Shown here piece after piece: positions 1 through 4,882 of a DNA stretch of 6,888 nucleotides (position 1 is the stretch's first letter; every line of letters begins with the position of its first letter). The translations under genes were made by a program, and so were the position numbers. Origin of the DNA: Methanoculleus sp. (GTDB lineage Archaea > Halobacteriota > Methanomicrobia > Methanomicrobiales > Methanoculleaceae); the NCBI GenBank assembly GCA_023230425.1, contig JALNXI010000101.1, positions 1 through 6,888 on the forward strand, read 5' to 3'. The notes beneath the pieces are model-generated. The model had not been told where the DNA came from and searched no databases. It saw only the letters and a program-made list of their open reading frames with translations.

Positions 1-242
1 CCGACATCACCGGTTCACCCTCTGCGTTCGCCGGAACCGGGATCATGACCGTGGCGGTGCCGTTCACGTCAAGACTGCCAATGCCGGTGATCTCGATTAT
101 ATAGGCGTTGTTCGGTGTAGTCGTCTCGACGAACCCAACAGCAAGGAAGATGAGGAAGATCATCAGGACGACCACCACGGCGAGGATGCAGAGTGCTATG
201 AGCAGGTTCTTGACCTGCTTTCGGGTTGTTGATGTTTTTCAT
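1..242 (-). pseudogene. Single-pass membrane protein, 5' part, frameshifted after the start codon; 3' end outside window
   Basis: Function not recognised. Read from an ATG at 242-240, the frame runs off after one extra base: the start is followed by five A residues (T-run 235-239 on the plus strand). Removing one A joins the ATG to a frame open to the left edge. That product begins MKTSTTRKQVKNLLIAL, continues through a strongly hydrophobic stretch (about residues 13-34, with VVVVLMIFLIFL) and then a beta-rich Thr/Asn/Gly-containing segment (NAYIIEITGIGSLDVNG). This suggests a type II-anchored protein with an extracytoplasmic domain. A GGTGA Shine-Dalgarno-like motif lies 8 nt upstream of the ATG (plus-strand 251-255), which supports that start. 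As written, the membrane frame begins right after an in-frame TGA and has no good start before the hydrophobic segment. It is either a true frameshift mutation or a homopolymer sequencing error. The real protein continues beyond position 1. Confidence 0.6.
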
Positions 243-346
243 CCATTCGCTCACCAGAGGGGGCCGATCTGCAGCACACCCGATCATACCCTCAACCACA
301 CAGGCGCACCGCGTTGAGCGGCCATACAATGACCTGGGCGTTCTGG

Positions 347-354
347 CATATACC
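347..354 (+). promoter_or_regulatory. Possible TATA box
   Basis: CATATACC stands out in otherwise mixed sequence. Its centre is about 26 nt upstream of roughly position 376, which would give a leader of about 10 nt for the small ORF starting at 386. The same element reads GGTATATG on the minus strand and could instead serve the leftward membrane-protein gene with an approximately 80-nt leader. There is no clear purine-rich BRE, so support is weak. Confidence 0.25.
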
Positions 355-385
355 TTTTCTGTCACAATCCTCTACACTTCCAGGG

Positions 386-463
386 ATGTGCCCAAAAATG
401 AAGGAACAGAACCCCGGTAAGAAACAAAAAGAACAAGGAGGCCTGTTCGGCTGCAGTGGATAG
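386..463 (+). CDS. Possible 25-residue Lys/Gln-rich small protein
   Basis: A short ORF starting MCPKMKEQNPG, with a Lys/Gln/Glu-rich middle and ending GGLFGCSG before TAG. The charged composition followed by a Gly/Cys tail looks protein-like rather than random, and a TATA-like box sits at a plausible distance upstream. Against it: there is no clear Shine-Dalgarno sequence, codon third positions are not G/C-rich as in neighbouring genes, and the length is close to chance. The same frame stays open for about 70 codons after the TAG (to about 675), and a shifted frame gives a hydrophobic tail (GAAAPIAAVIVL, stop at 507-509), so it may be a remnant of a longer gene. I do not recognise a family. 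Confidence 0.25.
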   Translation: MCPKMKEQNPGKKQKEQGGLFGCSG

Positions 464-550
464 TGTGCCAGGAGCAGCAGCACCGATAGCTGCAGTCATA
501 GTTCTTTAGACAACCCGGAGCAACCCTGTGGTCAATGGAAAGTAGGTGAT

Positions 551-573
551 CTCCTCGAAAGGAGGGTTCCTCC
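551..573 (+). other. Two mutually exclusive short hairpins sharing a GGAGG core
   Basis: CTCCT (551-555) can pair with AGGAG (560-564) across a CGAA tetraloop. GGAGG (561-565) can instead pair with CCTCC (569-573) across a 3-nt loop. The two share most of the GGAGG strand and so cannot form together. GGAGG is also a perfect anti-16S sequence, about 20 nt upstream of a minimal ATG-TAA (586-591). On the minus strand the same structures form. No gene is clearly controlled by it, and chance formation is possible with stems this short. Confidence 0.25.
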
Positions 574-728
574 AGAGCCGCACTCATGTAAAGGTTATGC
601 CCGGTTCCTGGCAACGGAGGACTCTGCAGACCAAACAGGGCCCGTAAAGCAAGTACGCAAGTCCTATCATCCGTGACAACGGTACCATCAACCATTGAGA
701 CTGCGCATCCTGGTCCAGGAGCCCAATA

Positions 729-1106
729 ATGAAAAAGATCCCGCTCATCGTCTGGATAATCCTCATCTGCCTCGTCCTCGTGCACTACTTCTACACGCCC
801 GAAAAACCTGAGATCGTCACGGGAGCGATGAGGATCGACCTAGGGGAGCATCAGCCCGATCTCGTGAACCTCTGGGACGCACTGGTACGTGAACAGGGGT
901 TCGCGAACGAGTCGGCCATACTCATTCAGTTGAACCAGTTCATCGATAAAGCCGGGGTGGTGCAGTGCACCCAGATGTATTATACCGGAGATGTGGACGG
1001 AGAGCGGCATGTTTACGAAGTGTATGCCTATCCGAGCGGCAACATACTCTATAAAGACCAGAAACTCGAACTCCCCCAGCAGGGGGTGCACCCCCATATA
1101 CGCTAA
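729..1106 (+). CDS. Small membrane-anchored protein of unknown function
   Basis: A 125-residue protein of no family I recognise. The N-terminus MKKIP is followed by a hydrophobic helix at residues 5-21 (LIVWIILICLVLVHYFY), a non-cleaved anchor or signal peptide that would place the remaining 100 residues outside the membrane. The soluble part is mixed alpha/beta: an acidic segment, a predicted helix around 43-56 (DLVNLWDALVREQGFANES), then strands such as QCTQMYYTGDVDGERHVYEVYAY and ILYKDQKLEL. One cysteine lies in the soluble part. The start is supported by AGGAG ending 8 nt before the ATG (716-720). Unlike the flanking DNA, the codons prefer C or G at position three, which supports a real gene. 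It stands alone on the plus strand, convergent with the CooS-family gene. Confidence 0.75.
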   Translation: MKKIPLIVWIILICLVLVHYFYTPEKPEIVTGAMRIDLGEHQPDLVNLWDALVREQGFANESAILIQLNQFIDKAGVVQCTQMYYTGDVDGERHVYEVYAYPSGNILYKDQKLELPQQGVHPHIR

Positions 1107-1520
1107 CTTTAGCCATGAGGATTCGAGCGGATAATGTCTTATTCCGTGAAATATGGCTAATTTGGTGGGATATCAGCCACACGACTCCGGTGGTGTACGG
1201 CAATAGCCCTCCTCCTCTGAAAAAGATAGTGATCACGGGAATCTCATTGGAAACGGATAACCTTGGGGCATAGATGAGAACTCGCCGATTGCCTGATACT
1301 TGACGGTATCACCGAGAATGCATTACACCCATCTGGTAAGTTAACGCCTATGGGGTCTCCTCCCTCCCCTGTCCCCCCGGACACGAGACCTGGTGGGAAG
1401 CCATGCAAGGGTTTTGTGCGACTGGAAAGGTCCAGACGCTGCTGATGCAATTTCCGGGCCGAAAACCCACTCTCGTGCATCATTTCAGCAGGAATTCATT
1501 CTTCTGAACAACACCTCTTC
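1107..1520. other. 414-bp convergent intergenic region
   Basis: Lies between the stop of the plus-strand membrane protein and the stop of the minus-strand CooS-family gene, so it must contain 3' ends of both transcripts. I found no convincing ORF: frames here lack the third-position G/C bias and ribosome-binding sites of the neighbours. An 8-bp inverted repeat (TTAGCCAT at 1109-1116, ATGGCTAA at 1153-1160) follows the plus-strand gene, and a stronger structured element lies at 1354-1390. No tRNA-like or repeat sequence was seen. Confidence 0.5.
1354..1390. other. Possible bulged stem-loop, terminator or structured RNA
   Basis: GGTCTC (1354-1359) pairs with GAGACC (1385-1390). Nested inside, TGTCC (1370-1374) pairs with GGACA (1379-1383) across a C4 loop. 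The arms are joined by a 10-nt pyrimidine-only bulge (1360-1369) on one side and a single C on the other. Eleven base pairs in this arrangement are more than expected casually. It sits in the convergent intergenic region about 130 nt past the CooS-family stop. No T-tract follows immediately, so a terminator role is only a guess. Confidence 0.3.
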
Positions 1521-3431
1521 TCATATCCCGAGTTTCGCCCGCTTCGCCTCGATATGCGCGGAGATCCCCTCCACCGCCTCTCTCGCGTCCGTCTCGACGC
1601 GGAGCACCCCGCCGGTGATGCCGGGGAGGTCTTCCGTGAGGAGTTTCACGAGGTCCGGCCCCCCGGTGACGGTCGGGACGGGGTTGACGTAGGTGTAGAG
1701 ACCGAGCGCGAGCGCGAAGAGGGCGTCGATCGTCGCCTTCTGCTCCATGTACTCCGGGGCGGCGACGGCGACCGGGAGGTCGGGGAGAGGGACGCCGCCG
1801 AGGGCTTCGGAGATCGAAGAGAGGAGGTCGGCGCACCGGCCGGTGTCGGTGCAGGTCCCGAATCCGAGCACCGGCGGGACGCCGAGCGCCGTGCAGAGTC
1901 CTTTGAGCCCCGGTCCGGCCTTCGCTCGCGCCTCCGGGGAGCAGAGCCCGGCGACCTGGAGGCCCGCGACCCCGCAGCCCATCCCGAGGACCAGGATGTC
2001 GCGGGCGATCAGGCTCTCCGCGACCGCGACGGTATGGACGTCCTGCCCGGTGTCGCGCAGCGTGGTGCAGGAGACGAGTCCCACGACGCCCCGGATGGTG
2101 CCGTCCTTTATGGCGGAGAGGAGCGGGTCGAGGCTCCCCCCGAGCGCCGCAATGATACTCTCGGGGGCGAACCCGACCACCGCCTCCCGCACGGGAAGAC
2201 CCCGGATCGGCTCTATCATGTTGTGCCGCTCCTTGAAGTTCTCGATCCCCATCTCGAGGAGCGTCGCCGCCTGCTCCTTCGCCTCCTCGGGGACGTAGTC
2301 GAGCCGCTCGCCCCCGCCCTCAAAGACCACGACCTCGCTGACCGGTATCAGCCTGAAGTGGTACTTCTCGGCGTAGAGGGGGTCGAGCGGGAGCGAGCAG
2401 TTCATATCGGCGGCAAAGACGTCCACCGCCCCGGTGGCAAGCACCGCCTCCTGTATGATCCAGTTTCCGGTGTAGCCGTAGAAGACGTCGTCCATCTCCC
2501 GGCGCTGGATCAGCTCCTGCCCGGTCTCGATGTTCGCGATGACCCGGAGGCCCTTCGCCCCGGCCGCTCGCGCCTTCTCCTGCCACTCCCCGGTGCGGGC
2601 TAGGTCGATGAGGGCGAACCCGAGGAAGGGCTCGTGGCCGTTCGGGAGGATGTTGACGTAGTCGGGGTCGAGCACCCCGAGGTCGACCCGCATGGGGTGC
2701 GGGCGGGGGATGCCGTAGAGGATGTCCTGGATGTACTCGAGCACAATCTGGCTCTGGTAGGCCATCGCGACACCGAGACGCATCGCCCGCATGGCGTGGC
2801 TCGCGAACCAGCCGTCGACGTTCGTCAGGGTGGAGGCGGTATCGACGATCGTCTCCCCGTAGATCCCGCCCGGGAAGAGGTTGAGCCTCTTCCAGACCTC
2901 TTTTCGTTCCGGCGGGGCGAGCCGCTCCACGATCAGGCTCGGCTCGTGGGTGAACCGGTGAAAGTCCTCCTCGACGAAGTCGCAGAGCCGGAGCGCGACC
3001 TCGGCATTGCTCCCGCCGGTCTCGATCCCGAGCCGCTCCGCAAACGTCCTGAGTTTCTCCGGCTCGGCGATGGAGAACGGGGTTTTACCCTCGGCGGTCG
3101 CCCGGAGGGTCCTGACCGCCTGCTGGGCATGGAAGTGGTAGTTCGACGCCCCCATGACGTTGCGGAGGAGCATCATCCGCATCGCCATGCCGTCGGCGTT
3201 GATCCCGCAGACCCCGCGCTGGTTCTTGCTCACGTCGGCCCGGCAGGGGCCGTTTGAACAGAAGTCGCATCGGGCGCCTGCCTGGCAGAAAGCGCACCGC
3301 CGGTCGGGGTCGGTCCCGAGGCCCTGGGCCTCGTAGCGGTCCCAGACGTTGGACATACCGTCCTTCCTGAGCCGCTCGTAGACGGTTCTCACCGAATCGT
3401 GGTAGGATATCCTGTTGCTCTCCATGGTCAT
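1521..3431 (-). CDS. cooS: CooS-family (carbon monoxide dehydrogenase) protein with hybrid-cluster-like active site
   Basis: A 636-residue protein, the usual CooS length, homologous end to end to the anaerobic CODH catalytic subunit. D-cluster: Cys46-x2-Cys49. B-cluster: Cys55, Cys58, Cys63, Cys75 (RCDFCSNGPCRA, then GVCG). Active-site positions: His266 (NGHEP), Cys345 (DMNC), Cys455 (VSCTT), Cys486 (GMGCG), Cys527 (GTCTDTGR). The canonical CCTGNE motif, whose second Cys is a C-cluster ligand, is here IETGQE, placing Glu302 at that site (codon 2528-2526 reads GAG). Glu563 and Lys565 in MEQKAT resemble the EQK of hybrid-cluster protein. Inference: an Fe-S-O hybrid cluster rather than Ni-Fe, so CO oxidation is doubtful; known deviant CooS proteins lacking this Cys do not turn over CO. 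The product is probably a cytoplasmic homodimer. It follows the DUF488 gene by 47 nt. Neither ATG (residue 1 or 3) has a clear Shine-Dalgarno sequence. Standard pipelines would call this CODH. Confidence 0.93.
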   Translation of the reverse strand: MTMESNRISYHDSVRTVYERLRKDGMSNVWDRYEAQGLGTDPDRRCAFCQAGARCDFCSNGPCRADVSKNQRGVCGINADGMAMRMMLLRNVMGASNYHFHAQQAVRTLRATAEGKTPFSIAEPEKLRTFAERLGIETGGSNAEVALRLCDFVEEDFHRFTHEPSLIVERLAPPERKEVWKRLNLFPGGIYGETIVDTASTLTNVDGWFASHAMRAMRLGVAMAYQSQIVLEYIQDILYGIPRPHPMRVDLGVLDPDYVNILPNGHEPFLGFALIDLARTGEWQEKARAAGAKGLRVIANIETGQELIQRREMDDVFYGYTGNWIIQEAVLATGAVDVFAADMNCSLPLDPLYAEKYHFRLIPVSEVVVFEGGGERLDYVPEEAKEQAATLLEMGIENFKERHNMIEPIRGLPVREAVVGFAPESIIAALGGSLDPLLSAIKDGTIRGVVGLVSCTTLRDTGQDVHTVAVAESLIARDILVLGMGCGVAGLQVAGLCSPEARAKAGPGLKGLCTALGVPPVLGFGTCTDTGRCADLLSSISEALGGVPLPDLPVAVAAPEYMEQKATIDALFALALGLYTYVNPVPTVTGGPDLVKLLTEDLPGITGGVLRVETDAREAVEGISAHIEAKRAKLGI

Positions 3432-3462
3432 AGGGAGAGGTAACCGGGCCGGATCCGTAAAG

Positions 3463-3470
3463 AAAGTATT
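3463..3470 (-). promoter_or_regulatory. Weak TATA-like element before the CooS-family gene
   Basis: On the minus strand AATACTTT, within a T-rich stretch in the 47-nt gap after the DUF488 stop, is centred about 35 nt upstream of the CooS-family ATG. It could give an internal promoter with a leader under 10 nt, which would fit the lack of a Shine-Dalgarno sequence. Co-transcription from the DUF488 promoter is equally possible. It is not a strong match to an archaeal TATA/BRE. Confidence 0.2.
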
Positions 3471-3478
3471 GGTGCTGC

Positions 3479-3823
3479 TTATCCCTCTTCGATATACCGT
3501 TTCAGCGCCACGGCGTTGTTATGCTCCTCATCTTTGGCGGCGTAGAGGAGCGTGACGGTCCCCTCACTTGCCTCCTGCCGGAGCCGGGCAAGCTGCTCCT
3601 CCCTCTCCCCGAGTTCGGCCCGGTAGCGCCGGAGAAACTCATCCCACTTCGCCGGGTCGTGCCCGAACCACCGTCGTAGTTCATTCGTCGGCGCAAGGTC
3701 CTTCTCCCACCGGTCGAGTAACGCCCTCTCCTTCGAGATGCCCCGCGGCCAGAGCCGGTCAACGAGGACCCGGGCGCCGTCATCCTCGGAGGGTTCTTCG
3801 TAGATCCGCTTTGTGCGTATCAT
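3479..3823 (-). CDS. DUF488 family protein (YeaO-like)
   Basis: A 114-residue protein with the signature of the short DUF488/YeaO group: RVLVDRLWPRG at residues 18-28, then W39-x-K41-x-LAPTNELRRWFGHDPAKWDEF (39-63), RRYRAEL (65-71) and the C-terminal TLLYAAKDEEHNNAVAL (91-107). The length is typical of the family and the core is intact. It lacks a signal peptide or membrane helix, so it is presumably cytoplasmic. The biochemical role of the family is not established, and I assign none. It lies directly upstream of the CooS-family gene on the same strand, suggesting co-transcription. No Shine-Dalgarno sequence precedes the ATG. A weak TTAAGT element about 27 nt upstream would be consistent with leaderless transcription. 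Confidence 0.9.
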   Translation of the reverse strand: MIRTKRIYEEPSEDDGARVLVDRLWPRGISKERALLDRWEKDLAPTNELRRWFGHDPAKWDEFLRRYRAELGEREEQLARLRQEASEGTVTLLYAAKDEEHNNAVALKRYIEEG

Positions 3824-3846
3824 GGGCGGGAGTATGGCGCCCCCTC

Positions 3847-3852
3847 ACTTAA
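3847..3852 (-). promoter_or_regulatory. Weak TATA-like element for the DUF488 gene
   Basis: On the minus strand TTAAGT is centred about 27 nt upstream of the DUF488 ATG at 3823, the spacing expected for a leaderless archaeal transcript; no Shine-Dalgarno sequence is visible there. The match to a TATA consensus is poor and the surroundings are G/C-rich, so confidence is low. The dyad at 3862-3876 lies just upstream of it. Confidence 0.22.
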
Positions 3853-3861
3853 CCCTGTCCC

Positions 3862-3876
3862 CCTGGGTGAACCAGG
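3862..3876. repeat. Short dyad (CCTGG / CCAGG)
   Basis: CCTGG (3862-3866) and CCAGG (3872-3876) form a 5-bp dyad around a 5-nt centre. It lies 39-53 bp upstream of the DUF488 start in the divergent promoter region. This is a plausible operator half-site pair, but short enough to arise by chance. Confidence 0.25.
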
Positions 3877-3901
3877 CCTTTACCGGGGAGGATTCCCGCC
3901 T

Positions 3902-3936
3902 GCAGGGCTTCTCCGGGGCGCACAGGGCAGCCCTGC
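3902..3936. promoter_or_regulatory. Operator-like repeats abutting the cupredoxin promoter
   Basis: A perfect 8-bp inverted repeat, GCAGGGCT (3902-3909) and AGCCCTGC (3929-3936), has its right arm touching the BRE at 3935-3940. The right side is itself an odd palindrome, CAGGGC-A-GCCCTG (3923-3935). CAGGGC therefore occurs three times: at 3903 and 3923 in direct orientation, 20 bp apart (about two helical turns), and at 3930-3935 inverted. This arrangement and position fit a regulator-binding site controlling the rightward gene, and possibly the leftward DUF488 unit. The regulator is unknown. Confidence 0.45.
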
Positions 3937-3950
3937 GAAAGGTATATTAT
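3935..3950 (+). promoter_or_regulatory. BRE/TATA promoter of the cupredoxin gene
   Basis: GCGAAA (3935-3940) is a good archaeal BRE and is followed by GGTATATTAT (3941-3950). The TATA centre near 3946 predicts transcription starting around 3970-3976, at or just before the ATG at 3976. This argues that the in-frame ATG at 3949, which lies inside the TATA box, is not the start and that the mRNA is leaderless or nearly so. Confidence 0.7.
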
Positions 3951-3975
3951 GCTCGCTTCCCTCCCCCTGCCCCGT

Positions 3976-4752
3976 ATGACGAGATTCTTGAGACTCCTGA
4001 TCTTCACCCTGGTGATAGGGTGTGTAACTCTCTTCTCCGGGGTGGTCGCCGAGGAGTATGGTGGGAGCGACACAACTGCGACCCCGACCGGGAACCAGAC
4101 TGCTGAAGCGAACGTCACTATCGTTGAGCCCATGGAGGGAGCGGCCCTCCTGGCCGGGAACGTCACGGTGAGCGTGAACCTGACGAACTTCACGCTGGTC
4201 GAGCCGGCCGGGCAGCCGAACGCGCCGGGCGAAGGCCACCTGCACTACTACCTCGACGCTCTGGTGCCGACGAACGCGAGCGCGCCTGCCATCCCGGAGA
4301 CCGGCGGCTATGTCGTCTCCACGAACACCTCCTACACCTGGGAGAACGTGACGCCGGGCGAGCACAACCTCTCGGTCCAGGTGGTCAATAACGACCATAC
4401 TCCGCTCATACCGCTCACGTTTGACACAGTCAACGTCACCGTCGGCGGGAACGCGACCGGAAATGCGACGGTGGTGAACCTCACCGCACAGAACATCGCC
4501 TTCGATACGAACACGATCACGGTGCCGGCGGGGGCGAACGTGACCGTGGCCTTCAATAACCAGGATGACGGCATCCCCCACAACTTCGCGGTCTACGACA
4601 GTTCCCTCCGATCGGAGCGGATCTTCGTGGGCGATATCATCACCGGCCCGGCGATGACCAACTACACCTTTGTGGCACCCTCCGAACCCGGGACATACTA
4701 CTTCCAGTGCGACGTCCATCCCTCCATGAACGGCGACTTCATTGTGGAGTAA
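3976..4752 (+). CDS. Secreted two-domain copper protein: DUF4399-like domain plus C-terminal cupredoxin
   Basis: A 258-residue exported protein. A signal peptide spans residues 1-25 (basic MTRFLR, hydrophobic LLIFTLVIG, likely cleavage after VVA); Cys16 in VIGC resembles a lipobox, so a lipoprotein is possible. A Thr-rich linker follows. Domain one, about 46-156, has GHLHYYLD (His88, His90) and PGEHNLSVQVVNNDHTPL (His130, His141), a pattern like DUF4399 and possibly metal-binding. Domain two, about 166-258, is a type 1 copper cupredoxin: His202 (PHNF), then Cys245, His248 and Met251 in CDVHPSM, with C-x2-H-x2-M spacing as in amicyanin-type sites. It probably acts outside the membrane in electron transfer or copper handling. 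Fifteen N-x-S/T sequons suggest heavy N-glycosylation. The start at 3976 is chosen because the promoter TATA overlaps the upstream ATG. It is divergent from the DUF488/CooS-family unit. Confidence 0.88.
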   Translation: MTRFLRLLIFTLVIGCVTLFSGVVAEEYGGSDTTATPTGNQTAEANVTIVEPMEGAALLAGNVTVSVNLTNFTLVEPAGQPNAPGEGHLHYYLDALVPTNASAPAIPETGGYVVSTNTSYTWENVTPGEHNLSVQVVNNDHTPLIPLTFDTVNVTVGGNATGNATVVNLTAQNIAFDTNTITVPAGANVTVAFNNQDDGIPHNFAVYDSSLRSERIFVGDIITGPAMTNYTFVAPSEPGTYYFQCDVHPSMNGDFIVE

Positions 4753-4780
4753 TGCAGGACCAGATCGGTATGTGGAGAAC

Positions 4781-4803
4781 GGGGTAACCCCCTCCCTCCT
4801 TTT
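4781..4803 (+). terminator. Possible terminator of the cupredoxin gene
   Basis: GGGG-TAA-CCCC (4781-4791) is followed by a pyrimidine tract ending TTTT at 4800-4803, about 30 nt after the cupredoxin stop. Archaeal termination mainly needs a T-rich stretch; this tract is short and C-interrupted, so the call is tentative. Confidence 0.35.
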
Positions 4804-4809
4804 GCGCAG

Positions 4810-4829
4810 GCCCGGCGGGGTTCCCGGGC
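4810..4829. terminator. GC-rich hairpin between convergent genes
   Basis: GCCCGG (4810-4815) pairs with CCGGGC (4824-4829) across an 8-nt loop, midway between the 3' ends of the cupredoxin gene and the PAS sensor gene. A structure here could stop or stabilise transcripts from both sides. On the minus strand, the run that follows it, plus-strand 4800-4803, reads AAAA, so it lacks a T-tract for the sensor gene. Confidence 0.35.
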
Positions 4830-4882
4830 AGAGCCAGACCGTGACCCGGGGCCCGGCGGCTTCTGGTCACCGCCGTCCGGCG

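Larger units (their letters stand above)
243..728. other. 486-bp region with no confident gene
   Basis: Base composition is visibly less G/C-rich than in the neighbouring genes, and third codon positions show no G/C preference in any long frame, so I see no confident gene. It holds a possible 25-residue ORF (386-463) with a TATA-like box before it, and two overlapping short hairpins (551-573). No tRNA T-loop or other conserved RNA signature was found. The segment separates a minus-strand gene to the left from a plus-strand gene to the right, so it should hold promoters for both. It could also contain decayed coding sequence. Confidence 0.5.

Noticed and set aside
461..463. TAG as a pyrrolysine codon
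   Set aside because: No coding bias after the TAG, no PYLIS-like context that I can support, and the probable host lineage is not known to use pyrrolysine.
372..785. 137-codon minus-strand ORF
   Set aside because: Starts inside the real plus-strand gene at 729, has no ribosome-binding site and lacks third-position G/C bias.
1109..1160. TTAGCCAT / ATGGCTAA inverted repeat as terminator
   Set aside because: The 8-bp arms are separated by 36 nt with no T-tract; likely chance.
1244..1483. 79-codon minus-strand ORF downstream of the CooS-family gene
   Set aside because: No Shine-Dalgarno sequence, unremarkable product and unbiased codons; overlaps a structured intergenic element.
1554..2603. 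349-codon plus-strand ORF opposite the CooS-family gene
   Set aside because: Arg/Glu/Gly-rich, no domain, and fully explained as the complement of a G/C-biased real gene.
2634..3257. 207-codon plus-strand ORF opposite the CooS-family gene
   Set aside because: Low-complexity charged product antisense to conserved CooS sequence; shadow frame.
3949..3975. Upstream in-frame ATG as start of the cupredoxin gene
   Set aside because: The ATG lies within the TATA box, so it would not be transcribed; it also adds a Pro/Ser extension before an otherwise normal signal peptide.
3880..4719. 279-codon minus-strand ORF opposite the cupredoxin gene
   Set aside because: Arg/Val/Gly/His-rich shadow; the plus strand carries clear copper ligands, a signal peptide and a promoter.
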